A stretch of DNA of 64,000 bases, from positions 1,674,001 to 1,738,000 of the forward strand of contig JAQJZZ010000011.1 in assembly GCA_030077755.1 (NCBI GenBank), written 5' to 3'. Both the position numbers and the translations under genes were made by a program. Position 1 is the stretch's first letter, and every line of letters starts with the position of its first letter. Source of the DNA: Filosporella fistucella. Its lineage: Eukaryota > Ascomycota > Leotiomycetes > Helotiales. Under the pieces are notes generated by a model. That model made no database searches and was not told where the DNA came from. It saw only the letters and a list, made by a program, of their open reading frames with translations. Below are positions 44,648-55,584 of this stretch, piece after piece.

Positions 44648-45453
44648 AGATCTACGAAAGTTGAGCCATAGCGCTTTTAAAGAAGCCTTTGTTCCTGGAG
44701 CACCGGAGCTCACCTACCTACTCGTCGGCTGTTGATGAGTATCAGTGCGTGGATATAAGAAGGGATATAACTGATCAAATGGCGAAAAAGTTCCAACACT
44801 GGGTTGGTTATACGTAACTCCTGGTACTAGCCCAAAGGTTCTTGCAGATGAACAATAAAAATCTTACCTCGGATTTGGGAGTAATGGGGAATAGTTTTGC
44901 TGGAAATAACACATCCCTATGTTGTACTTGCTGCTGTATGTACATTTAATTGTACTTGTCCTGTAATGTGAGCGGAGCACCTTTGAGTCTTACCTCGTGA
45001 GGCCAATACCAATGCTCTCAGGGCATTTCAGGGGCTCGGTTATGTGCGCTTATGGAGTACAATGCCACCCGTGGTCGATCGATGCAAGGCTGGACTGGTT
45101 GCGACCTTCTGGACCTAGGTAGGAGCGAGGCTGCCATCTTCCTATCGAACCACCACCTAGGCTTTTACAACACCTGCCGAGGCTGCGCTGGTCCTCAAAT
45201 CACCAGAACTTGAATGTTCTCATACAATTTCAACATTTCGCACACTCTTATGATAACTCATCACACTTCCTTGAAAAATATCCTCTTCTTGAGGCAATGA
45301 GATTTGTTCCACAAATCACATCTCTCCACGTCCACAAGGCTGAGTACAGACTATGACGATGATTCGCCCCACTTGGCCGTTTCCCTGCTCTCATCTCACA
45401 TCCCTTCACTTATTAACTCGATTTGTAATTCTCAAAACATTATATTTTGCTTC
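44648..45453. other. Intergenic spacer
   Basis: 806 bases between the transporter pseudogene and the small membrane-anchored protein gene, both on plus. No gene is supported. The frame of the next gene is open back to 45304 but has no ATG before 45454. Confidence 0.5.
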
Positions 45454-45990
45454 ATGAATATCGTCATGACGGCTTCAAGTCCGACCTTTTCCTTTGCCCC
45501 AAATACAACTGTAAATCCCATCTTCGCTCCCCTCACCACACCCTTCTACTTTCCCGCCTCAGGTTCTGCTACCTCCTCCTCCAATGGCTGCGGCGCATCA
45601 ATTCTAGCTCCTATAAATCGTACGAATACAGCTACCTACTGCTGTGCCGGACTCCTCATCGACATCTCTCAGCCTCTCCGAAATTCCTCCCAAAATCCAT
45701 ATTTTCAGAATCTGCGATGCTGTTCCGGAGACTCCGAAATAGCGCTTGGCACGGTCACGAAATGTACCTCTGGAGGAGAGTCGGCTCTGGCAGCACAAAC
45801 TACGTTCCTGAGTGAAACCACAAATGCAGCTGGTAGTGTGAGTACGGTTACTGTTACGAGGAGCACGATGGTCACCGATACGACTGTTCTGGCTACAGCG
45901 ACGAGTGGAGGGGAGGGCTTGAGGCTAGATTGGAAGATTGGGATACTAGCGTTTATTGTTGCTATGTTGGGGACTTTAGGGGTGTCCTGA
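45454..45990 (+). CDS. Small Cys-containing protein with C-terminal membrane anchor, function unknown
   Basis: 178 residues from the ATG at 45454 (MNIVMTASSPTFSFAP). The frame is open to 45304 without another ATG. The body is Thr/Ser-rich with about six cysteines, notably NGCGAS, TYCCAGLLIDIS and LRCCSGDSEIALGTVTKC, and potential N-glycosylation sites (NTT, NRT, NSS). After a Ser/Thr-rich stalk (TATSGGEG) the C-terminus is one hydrophobic segment WKIGILAFIVAMLGTLGV. It lacks a clear N-terminal signal peptide in this model; an upstream exon could supply one. A GPI-anchored or tail-anchored cell-surface protein is plausible. I do not recognise the family. Confidence 0.6.
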   Translation: MNIVMTASSPTFSFAPNTTVNPIFAPLTTPFYFPASGSATSSSNGCGASILAPINRTNTATYCCAGLLIDISQPLRNSSQNPYFQNLRCCSGDSEIALGTVTKCTSGGESALAAQTTFLSETTNAAGSVSTVTVTRSTMVTDTTVLATATSGGEGLRLDWKIGILAFIVAMLGTLGVS

Positions 45991-46667
45991 AGATTCAATG
46001 ACGATTGTATGAACAATTCACGAACGGCATTCCTGGGAGTGCGAGAAACGCTCAGATGATCGTATACCGATCCCAACCAGAGGCGTCCCGGACAAATGAT
46101 ATTCAGGAGCTCGTCAAGGAGCGAAAAGAGCTTGGTAACCGCAACCTACGACTTTTACTGGCCTTGGATGACGAATTTACCGATTTATGGCTAGAGAACT
46201 GGAGCAATCCGAGGTTTAGGAGTCTTGACACTGGAGTTAAGGATCACGAGACAGGAGTTGTAATCACTGATGCACATATTCATAGGAAATGATCAATTAA
46301 GACTTATACAGCCCTTTAACTCCAAACGTCTAGAGCCTCGCATGGCTAAGTGCAATATGAAAAATAGAGTGTAGCGAGAGACAATGAAGGGTATCTCAAA
46401 GGTCGTCAGTCATCAAATCGCGAGTAAACCATCCGAGAAGCAAAACGATATACCTGAACCGTACCCGAATTTACCTACCTACACATTCTCCCGTGTTTCT
46501 GCTTGACCCTAAAATGGATTTACTCCCCCGATCCGTCTTCGCCATGCCTTGCGTTGTAGTTGGAACTCGAAATGACTCGTACATTCTCGATCTCCTGATC
46601 CAGACTGCCCCGGAACGGGCACCCCACAAGCAAAAAATGTACTGAAACCGAACACCAAAAACTCCAC
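45991..46667. other. Convergent spacer with duplicated gene tail
   Basis: 677 bases between the small membrane protein gene (+) and the phosphatase-like gene (-). It contains a partial duplicate (46481-46607) of the phosphatase-like gene's 3' end, annotated separately. A 95-codon open frame at 46005-46292 (+) without an ATG near its start is helical and charged in translation but unrecognised. Confidence 0.5.
46481..46607 (-). repeat. Diverged duplicate of the adjacent gene's 3' end
   Basis: Bases 46481-46607 align, same orientation, with 46670-46799, the last 40 or so codons of the phosphatase-like gene. Shared blocks include ACACATTCTCCCGTG, GATCCGTCTTCGC (first copy) against AATCCGTCTTCGC, and the identical ATGCCTTGCGTTGTAGTTGG, then ACTCGTACATTCTCGAT against ATTCGTCCATTTTCGAT. 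Offset is about 189 bases. The copy lies just downstream of the gene on its own strand. Confidence 0.85.
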
Positions 46668-48560
46668 TCACACATTCTCCCGTGCTCTCACTGGATCTCC
46701 AAAAGGGTTCACCCCGCCGAATCCGTCTTCGCTATGCCTTGCGTTGTAGTTGGCAGTGGAGACGATTCGTCCATTTTCGATGTCCTTATCTAGACTGCTC
46801 TTGATTGGACTTTCATTAAGCTCCCAACTTCCCACTCTCTCATGACGGACCACGGTCGCCCCAGCACCGTTCTTGAGTCTCAAATCGGTATCACTAGCTA
46901 ATTTCTCGGCTCCCTTGAATCCTCCATTCCCACTCCCACTTCTCTTCAGCACAGCAATACCACCTGATTCTTGTTTTGTCTCTCCCCCATGCTTCTCAAG
47001 TCGAAAACCAAAAAGTGCCAAAGCAGCCGCCACAAGGAGGAGTGCTGCAATAGTTACTGTGGCCCCAATGACACCTGCTATCTGGGGGTTCATGGGTTTG
47101 CCTTTTCCTGACACATATGGAGTGGAATTCTTCGCCGACTCAATGTTGTTGAGTATGGATTCGCAAAACATAGTTACAGAACCACATTCCGTGCACCAGA
47201 CAGCTACATCATTCACGCTGAAGGTAGCCATGCCTTGCACAAAATCGGTATATGGCATATCAGTTTCTGAAAGAGGGCGACCGAACAGAGGGTAGGAGGT
47301 CAGTGCTGCCGTATCTGATGTGCCATTTCGAAAAAGGAAGCGGACCCACAGATCCTTTTCTTCGGGGAAACTTTGGGTGAAGTTTTTGTTTGCGGATGGA
47401 GTAGCGTAGGAGAAGAGTTCGAAGGTCATTAAAGAGCCATGTTCGGGTAAATTACTGGTGAATCGGGATCCAGAGGGCCCAGTAGAAAGATTTGCAAGGG
47501 CAAAGAAAGCGAGGAAGGTTTCGTATCCACCGAATAGGAGAGTAAGTTTGTCGGCAACACCTGAGCTTATAACATTGTGCTGGAATTGCTGCAGCACCTT
47601 GGATGCGAAAGTACGACCTGCAATGGCATTGATAGTGCTACTACCATGAGGTGTATTGAAACTCCATTGTTGGGACGATGCAAGATTGTGGAGAATAGAC
47701 AAATCTTTGATCGAGAAGTCGCTTGAATTGTACAGGCTGGTATTGTGATTGTATTCGTATAGAGCATATTCGTATAGATTGTATGCATTCATATAGTTTA
47801 CAGTTTCCGGGGTCATTGTGGAGAAGACGGTGTCGGCATATGATTGATAAGTTGGAAGGGTAGACTGCTCTTGTTGAATGTACACCGATGAAGTCCGCAA
47901 TTTGGCCTGTGAGATTGAATAGGCACTGCAGTCAATATTTCCACCGATCCTGCAGCCGAATTAGAACCAATTCTAGAAGGTACTTTCAAGGAATCATATT
48001 GTACCATATATAATTGAAATCAAGCGAGCTTATGGTTGCCATATTGGGGTATTGATAGCCGTTTAGGGGATATCTATTTTGAGTTAGCCAAAGGGACTGA
48101 CGACAAATAACCAAGACGCTGTCCCGACTCACTGCTCATAAGATCCATTTGATAGTCTATTTTCTTCATCGAGGACAGGTAATCCATCTCTAGGTGGATA
48201 GAGTCCTTGTAAGAAAGCCGTTCCACTGGCTGTAATGACAGCATCATCTATACCCTTTATATACAACTGAGAATTTTGGATATTGTTTGTACTGAGGCCA
48301 TTTATTGGGAAACTTGTGGTGAGTTGAGATCCATTCTCAGGCGCGACAAGATACCGACTCCGCATCAATTGTCCTTGGTTATACAATTGATTTGCGCCTA
48401 GCGGAGTGAGACCGACGGGTGAGTCGCTCAGAGCAGGTGTTTTCTCGCCATGATAAATGAAGGATACAGCAGCCCAAGTAAGCTGCACCTGGCCTGCTTG
48501 CTGTGCTACAGCTGTGAACGCGACAGAAAGAGAGAAGAGGGCGGTGTGGAGGGGTGCCAT
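46668..48560 (-). CDS. Histidine-acid-phosphatase-like membrane protein, probable pseudoenzyme
   Basis: Three exons, 48560-48133, 48073-48005 and 47949-46668, introns 59 and 55 nt, 592 residues. A signal peptide (MAPLHTALFSLSVAFTAVAQ) is followed by the branch-2 histidine phosphatase fold. The catalytic RHGxRxP motif reads YHGEKTP (residues 36-42), with Arg replaced by Tyr and Arg by Lys. The late HD motif, expected near LLFGGYETFLAFFALANL, reads YE. Both catalytic elements are therefore altered, so phosphatase activity is unlikely. Many N-glycosylation sites mark an extracellular domain, then one membrane segment (AGVIGATVTIAALLLVAAAL, near residue 460-480) and a cytosolic tail of about 110 residues. 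The architecture resembles unannotated membrane-anchored acid-phosphatase-like proteins in moulds. Role unknown; perhaps a ligand-binding surface protein. Confidence 0.8.
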
Positions 48561-50047
48561 GGTGGATGCGGGAGCTCAGATAGTGAGCGGAGTGAGAGCC
48601 GTCTCGTCGCCGAAGCAATTGCTGTGCGATGAGGATATATCGTTGTCACCAAGTTTGACAAAAGGGACAAAATGACGCAAAGGGAGAAAGGAATCTCGAG
48701 CAGATTTCTCGAGCTATGGGGAAGTAGATAGCTACCCTACTGTCGCGAGGCTCGAAAGTCAGTAAGCACTGAGCTGCACAAGGAGCTCGATCCCGGGTTA
48801 ACATCGCTCTGAACTATTCTCACTCGGTGTTGGTATATGCATGGTATCACACAATGGAGGGTGGCCATTGGAGTACATGTCTGCACGGATAATAGAGGCC
48901 GCAGGAGGCAGGAAGGCGAGGTAACACAGCTGCAGAGCGGCCACAATCTGGTCTGCCTCCCGATCTATATCTCTTGAAATATGTCTTATAGATTAACAGC
49001 AAATTAGAGTAGTATGAAAGTATCGCAAAAAGGCAGAGCTTCTTCGATAGTATATTGTCTATAGTTGAAACCTCTGTTATGTATAATTATAGTGTGTTAA
49101 TCGGGCAAGGGAGCTTCAGAATATTTTAAAAGTCTCGTAAAATGGCAGGGCTTTTGAACTGCAAGTTGCTAGGTAGGAACCTATACTTTGAATAAGTACC
49201 TTTTTTACATACCTACCTAAGGTATATTGTGTGTAAATTGGGCGAGGCGAGGGAAACAGGCTGTAAATCGATGTTCGACAAGTCGGGTGTGGCAGGTTTG
49301 GTGTGCCACCTATTGATTCGATCGGGGGACTGCCAAGCCCGCAGAGGTTCATGTGCCAGTCAGGACAGTCCAATCCTGTCGAGTGTTGTTGGATCTTTGT
49401 GGAGGTGAAGGTGAAGGTGAAGGTGGCTCGGGTGGGGTGAGAGCTGGAGCTAGAAACTACCAATATCAGCTTATCGACTATCGATTGCGAATTGGCGTGG
49501 CGCGCCAACGTTCAGTTTGCGATGTGCTGTGATATCATTAACCCCGCAATGCTCTGAGAGCTATGAGGCGCTGAGCTATTTGGTACTATTAACCTTATGC
49601 TTAGAAAGGTCTACATATCGAAAGAGAGAAACTATCTGTACATAGGTGAGAGTATTGGTCTCTTTCTTCGCCCTGGAATGTTTTCACTCCGATGGACAAA
49701 AAGTCGATATCAATCAAAGGTAATTCGTGGGGCAAGTTTGGGAGAATGACATGGAATAGAGGTATGGTAGGGAGGGGTAGCTTATCATAAACCCTGTCAC
49801 CAGCCGAGGTCCCGTGAGACATAAGACATAAGACATAAGACATATTCCATTGTTTTGGGTGGCTGGGAGCTGCATCGACAGGGCGAGGTCTGTTATTAGG
49901 AAAGCAAAACGCTGAAAATATCATACGCTAACAGATTCGTTTGAATTGTTTTTTTCATTCATTTAATAGCACAGCTAAGGCTAGTCATAATCATATACAT
50001 GTGTACTCCCATTCCATTCCCATTCCATTTCAATTTCAACCCTATGC
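48561..50047. other. Intergenic region with repeat copy D
   Basis: 1.5 kb between the phosphatase-like gene (-) and the aldehyde dehydrogenase 3' end (-). It contains repeat copy D (48957-49328), a (GGTGAA)n run near 49404-49426 and four tandem AGACATA units at 49817-49844. No gene is supported. Confidence 0.5.
48957..49328 (+). mobile_element. Dispersed MITE-like repeat, copy D (enlarged)
   Basis: About 372 bases, forward orientation, starting CTCCCGATCTATAT and ending near CACCTATTGATTCGATCGGGGG, so the termini are inverted repeats (CCCGATC at both ends). It shares GAGCTTCTTCGATAGTATAT, TATGTATAATTATAGTGTG, ATCGATGTTCGACAAG and GGTGTGCCACCTATTGATTC with copies A-C. The middle is longer: TAATCGGGCAAGGGAG near 49097 and again AAATTGGGCGAGGCGAGGG near 49235, which suggests an internal duplication or nested insertion. 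CTGCC occurs just outside or overlapping both ends and may be a target-site duplication. Confidence 0.65.
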
Positions 50048-51685
50048 TTAGCCGAAAAGTGCATCTCCCAGACGGATGGAGACGGACTTGGTTTGTGTGT
50101 AGTTGGAAAGGGCAGCCTCTCCAAGCTCTCGTCCGATACCAGACTCCTTGTATCCACCGAATGGAACTTGGTGGTGGAGCATGTTGTATTGGTTGACCCA
50201 GACAGTTCCGGCACGAAGGTTGTTGGATACACGAATGGCGGTGTTGAGATTGGAGGTGTGGACAGCAGCGGCAAGACCGTAGCTGGTATTATTGCCAACC
50301 CTGACGACCTCCTCCTCAGTCTCGAACTTGGCGATCGAGCAGACTGGGCCGAAGATCTCTTCTTGCATAATCTTCATGTCTTCAGTAACGTCGGAGAAAA
50401 TGGTAGGTTGAATGAAGTATCCCTTGTCTCCGTGACGCTCACCACCAGTGACAACGGTGGCACCAGCCTTCTTACCCTCTTGAATGTAGCCCATGATACG
50501 GTCGTATTGGAGTTGAGAAACTTGTGGACCTTGGAAGGTGTCTGCAGCGAATGGGTCACCGACCTTGTTGGCCGTAGCACGTTCCTTGAATTTCTGGACG
50601 AACTTGTCGTAGATTCCGGATTGAACGTAGACACGGGAACCAGCGCAGCAGCATTGGCCGTGGTTGAAGAAGATACCAAAGTTAACCCAAGAGATGGCAT
50701 TATCGATGTCAGCGTCGTTAAAGATGATGTTTGGTGATTTTCCTCCGAGCTCGAGAGTGACCTTCTTCAAGTTGGAGCCGGCTGCAGACTTCATGATTTG
50801 GCGTCCAACAACAGTGGAGCCAGTGAAAGCAACTTTGTCGATATCCATATGGGATGAAATGGCAGCACCAGCAATCTTTCCGAAACCAGAGATGATGTTG
50901 ACAACTCCTGGTGGGAAGCCGGCTTCCTTGATCAGGTTTGCTGCAACCAATGCAGAAAGAGGGGTCTGCTCAGCTGTCTTCAAGACAACGGTGTTACCGG
51001 TGGCAACAGCAGGACCAATCTTCCATGCCCACATGAGCAATGGGAAGTTCCACGGAATGATTTGACCGCAAACACCAATCTGAATATGTTAGCGAGGAGA
51101 TTCATCCCAATAGCCGGGGCTACGTACAGGTTCTTGTTTTGTGTATGAGAATGTATCCGAGTTGGTATCGATGACCTTGCCCTCAATCTTGTCTGCCCAT
51201 CCTCCGTAGTATCTTAGGGTACCAGCAACCATGCTAACATCAACCTTGGCCATTCCAATGGCTTTTCCGTTGTCAAGAGACTCAACAGCTGCCAGGAGAT
51301 CCGCATCTCTCTCGACCAAATCGGCAAGCTTGACCAGCAATCTACCACGATTCTCTGGAGTCTCCTTTCTCCATGAGCCCTCAAATGCCTTTCGTGCAGC
51401 AGCTACCGCAATGTCGACATCCTTCTCTGTGGCCTCGTGGACAGAGGTAATAACCTCTTCGGTAGCAGGATTGATGGTCTCGAAAGTCTTTCCATCAACA
51501 CCCTTAACCCACTCGTTGTTGATGAACCTGTGGGTGGGAATAAATCAGCAATTGGATCTTTGCAAGTTGCATCGAAATGCGGGGTAAGCAGACAATGGGG
51601 GACGGCAAATGCGAAAGCTGACTTACAATCCTGTGGGTTGAGTGTACTTGCCAGTAGATGGCGTAGAGAGTTGTACTGAAGTCAT
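50048..51685 (-). CDS. aldA: Aldehyde dehydrogenase, NAD(P)-dependent
   Basis: Three exons, 51685-51627, 51527-51128 and 51079-50048, introns 99 and 48 nt, 496 residues, the standard ALDH1/2 size. The cofactor and catalytic residues are present: [14 protein letters not shown] (the conserved Asn), FTGSTVVGR (Rossmann turn), catalytic Glu263 in [11 protein letters not shown], and the nucleophile Cys297 in [17 protein letters not shown] and [12 protein letters not shown] follow. No presequence is visible, so it should be cytosolic, like the aldA enzyme of Aspergillus that oxidises acetaldehyde from ethanol. Exon 1 carries only the unstructured start ([16 protein letters not shown]). Codon use is biased to C-ending codons and looks highly expressed compared with the neighbours. 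Confidence 0.96.
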
Positions 51686-54600
51686 TGTGATTGTAGTTTG
51701 TGATGTGAAGATGTGCGTGGGTATATTAATTGAGATGCACGAGGTGTTTGGGGAGGAGAAGAAAGTTGAAGGGGGGTGAGGGGTTGGGTCTTATATTGGT
51801 GCATCTGGTGGCTACTCCCTAGCCGGAGGACATGGAGCAAGTGGAATAATGCAATGAATGGAACTTACTTACCTTACGAGTAGGTAGGTAGGTAGGTAGG
51901 TACCTTAGCAGGAGCTTAGGAGGAGCACAGTCAACAACCACATCCACTTACATTGGTCTTGGTGATACCTTGTTAGACTCAATTCCGTTACTCCAAAAAG
52001 TGTTGTGGATCTTAGACATGGATTGTGACTGAGATGCAGCAATCTAACAGGACCAGAGGGACAAAATAGCTTCCCCTTGACCCTCCACAACATTGAGATG
52101 GAACAGGCTACGAGTACTTCCCCTTCCCTCCTTCGACTTTTCTCCCTAATACCTAGTAACATAGCTTCCAGCGGCGCGCAGCAAAGGGAACTCCATTTCG
52201 TGTTCGAGGTGTTGTGTCGTGGTGTTCGGCCGAGTTGTCCCATTGTCCCATTGCCCCTTGCCCCTTGCCCCATTGCCCCTTTGCGCCTTTAGTGTCAGAC
52301 AGTCAATCATCGCAGGGTTGGCGCTGAGGAGCAGCGGCTTTTGATTTGGTCCGGATGCTCATCGTTGCGCTTTTTGACTTCTTACCCCTCCAAGAGCTCC
52401 ACGCCACCTGGTGGTGTGGAGTAGGAAGGCGAGAAAGGCTAGGAAGGTAAGGTAAAGTAAGGTAAGGTAAGTTAGCTAGGTAGAGGGGCATTGAATTGTG
52501 CGTTAAGCCGGACCAGGAATCTAGATCTTGGCCATTATGAATTTCTGCAGATGCTGAGAAATACTTTCATCGAGACGAGATACGGTCTCTGGCAGTATCT
52601 AGCAATCACATGGCCTTCGTACACAACAGAAGTTGCTCGATCGGACTTGTAGTTGTTATGGTCGCTGTTGTATTGTTGTAACTCGGTAGCTAATTATTTT
52701 TTTCTCCTGCGGTCTGGTGATGATGCCTCGGTCTCAATCGCACCAGAGCTCGCTAGACTTTCCCGCGAGGACCCCAGTTTTGCCCCTCCCTCTCCCCCTC
52801 CTCGTCCTCTATCCTCCCTTCATCACATCAGATCAGATCAGTTTCCGAGGGCACGTACACTTTAGCCACTGCGCAGTCTGCACAGCTCTTTTTCCTACAG
52901 AAAGGGGCAACAATTTTCGACACTTCGGCGATAAGATGAACTGAATTTACAAACCTTTCGGACTTTCCACCACCATGTCGTGTCATGTCTGGCGGGACTA
53001 TTTCCAAACGGGTCAATGCCAGCCTGGCCTGGCTTAGCACCGACTGGCATGGGAGTGGAGAGATGGAGATGGAGATGGGAGAGGCATGGAACCAGAACCA
53101 GAATCAGAATCAGAATCAGAAGCCCCAAAAATATCAAAAACCTCCGTAACAGATATTGAAACGGCCTGCTTCCGCCCAGCCATTTTCTGTCAGCCTCCAG
53201 TAATGCACCCAATGCCGAAACATGAGGTGGTCGACATGGTCGCTGAGCCTTTGCTCCCATTCGACATTGAAACGCTTCCGTTCCTCCATCAGTCGAAGAT
53301 CCTGGACAGTAACGCCATTTCTCCACATCTGTCTTCGCAGCTAAGGAAAGAAGGAAGAAACGATCTGACCTTTCCGCGTTACTCGTTACTCGTTGCCTAC
53401 CTACCTACCTCTGGGCTGCAGTGTGCAGTGGAAGCTACCTTACCTTACCTGCCCTGCTTACCTAGGAGCTGGATGCGCTGCCACCAGCTTGCTTTGTCTC
53501 CGTCTCCTTGTCCCCTACGAGACTACCAATCGAGCCACTACTGTACCGACCACCACTACTCCCCTACCACGACAACCATCCACCACCACTACCCCGCAGT
53601 CCATTCCGGAACACTGCGCGCCTTAAGGTAGGTTTGTAACTTATTATTGCCTGCGATCCGGATCACCGAAGCCAGCGAGGGTTTGGGTTTGGGCTTGGGG
53701 TTGGCTTATGTGGGGTAAGGGTAGTACAATGGGATTTAGGACTAATGGCGCAGGGAGTTGCCGTGGTTCACAAAGGTAGGTAGGAGGCAAGAGATAAGAG
53801 GTGGGAGGTAAGAGGTAGGCGGTAGGAGGTAAAGTAGGCTTGAGGCAGGTATTTCTATGGCTATGACTATGAGTAGGTATGGAAAAGATTCAAGCATGGG
53901 CACGGGAATAATACCAGTCGGACCACAGCCGCATATGAGTGACTGGAATTGGAACCCCGGCCGTTACTTCTGCATTTCATCTCGATGGAAAAGCAGCGAC
54001 TTGCTGAGATACAGATCGCGAGAACTTGCTACCCAGCTGAGCCAGCCCAGCTCTTTGGGCCCCAGTTAGAATTCCACCTTCTCATGCCAAATAGGTCCTG
54101 CTATACAGATTATCTTGTCTGTGTAGCTCTTTATGGCCAGGTATGGAAGCTTGTCTTGATAATTGAGGTTGGGACATTCCATGGTAGTCCCCCTCCCCAC
54201 CTCGACACACTACCGGCAATAATGCCACATTGTGCCTTTTGACTAATCATTCAAACCACTTGGGTCCACCGAGGCAGTTTGCAGCTTTATGACCAGGCCA
54301 TTATTACCGACTCTAGAACAAATTCGAGAGATCTCCGTATTTGAGCCTCACGGTAAACTAAAGTACATTTAGTCATTTCGACTTGTACACTGCCAGATCC
54401 ATTACTGTTTCTTGCTCCCGTCCAAATTGATCTTGTCATCATCACTCTGCGACATAGTCCTGGTGAGTAGTAGGTTATCGATCCCAGATGCTATATGCAA
54501 AATAGAACATACCTGTTGCGTCAAGTAATGATGTTAGCGAGTTGGAGGCATCTTGACATACCTATAATAGACTACCTAAGGTGGGGGACGTTGGGACATC

Positions 54601-55584
54601 GGAGAGGTTGAGTATTTCAGTGATTGATTAAATATCTCGAAACAATTCCATAATTTAAACTGTTGAGATAGGGGATTAGATAGCAAAGTTCAACACTAAA
54701 AGGAAACAATGACAATGTTTTAGTAACTCAATCAGAAGGAAACATCAAGAATGGAATATGCAGGTCATCAAGGTTGCACACCTATAGCGGTGGTAGAAAA
54801 GCAAAATATCAAGCTGCCGCGGGTTGTGGAGTGAAGAGACATAGCTCTGATGTGGAGAAACATATCCAGTACATATTTAGCTCTACCAGATTATTCTTTC
54901 TTTGAACATATCAAAAAGTGAAAAGGGAGAGTACAGTAGATGCTAATGGAACGAATCTAGAAACCCGGATGGTGAAATGCCAATAAAGCTCGAAAATCGG
55001 ACCCTTTGGAAATATCTGCCATAATAACAACTTACCTCTCACTTTATGACATGCACCTTCTGAAAAAATTTGAATCTATGGCCACTTCACAGATCAAAAC
55101 AATTTGAACAGCTGAGTTACTCTTAGAAAGTTAGGAAGGTAGGAGACTGTGCTCTAATCATCTCACTTAGCTTATCACTCGCTCCCTATGTAGCTACTAT
55201 CAAACATTTGCGAAGTCATTTTTAGTCCATTTTTGAGGGAGTGAGCTAGTGTTTCTGTCATGGAGGGAGTTGTGTATCTGTCATTAGGGCACAGGGTAAG
55301 GGGACGATAAAGAGGGCTTTGTACGGTGGCCTAAGCGTGCAATGACGCATTTCGAAAACTTCAGACCGAGGGACCGTGATGTTGGCTCAGACAGCTAGAA
55401 TACAAAATTGATGAATGGACCAGCCTCGTCTTGCTTGATCAAGAGCTTGGTACCAGATACAAGCTAAAGTCTATCTCTACAATTTGCCAAGCATCATGGC
55501 AAGTCCTAGCAGGGACGCGGGTAAGTCTTTCGCCTTCTGGAAGTATCCCAGTAACCAGGAACGTCCTCGCGCCTGTCACAACAC
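51686..55584. other. 3.9-kb intergenic region rich in simple repeats
   Basis: Divergent spacer between the aldehyde dehydrogenase gene (-) and the Tbf1-type gene (+). It holds many short tandem runs: TAGG units at 51881-51903, GGTAA units at about 52445-52471, GAGATG near 53060, AGAATC near 53098-53121, TACC-type runs near 53399-53465, and GAGGTA-like purine runs at 53770-53830. Open frames here (for example 53086-53631) translate these repeats and are not supported. Nothing recognisable lies in 54250-55430. Confidence 0.55.
51881..51903. repeat. Microsatellite (TAGG)n
   Basis: About six uninterrupted TAGG units, 200 bases upstream of the aldehyde dehydrogenase start. Not telomeric (fungal telomeres are TTAGGG). 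Similar but shorter runs recur through 52.4-53.8 kb. Confidence 0.9.

Noticed and set aside
46005..46292. 95-codon open frame on plus between two genes
   Set aside because: No ATG at its start and no recognisable match; charged helical composition alone is not enough.
50093..50737. 214-codon open frame on plus inside the aldehyde dehydrogenase
   Set aside because: Antisense shadow produced by the C-rich third codon positions of the dehydrogenase.
51881..51903. Possible telomeric or subtelomeric repeat
   Set aside because: The unit is TAGG, not TTAGGG, the run is six units, and housekeeping genes flank it on both sides.
53086..53631. 181-codon open frame in the simple-repeat region
   Set aside because: Translates AGAATC, TACC and CCACTA repeats; composition is low-complexity and no splice or domain support exists.
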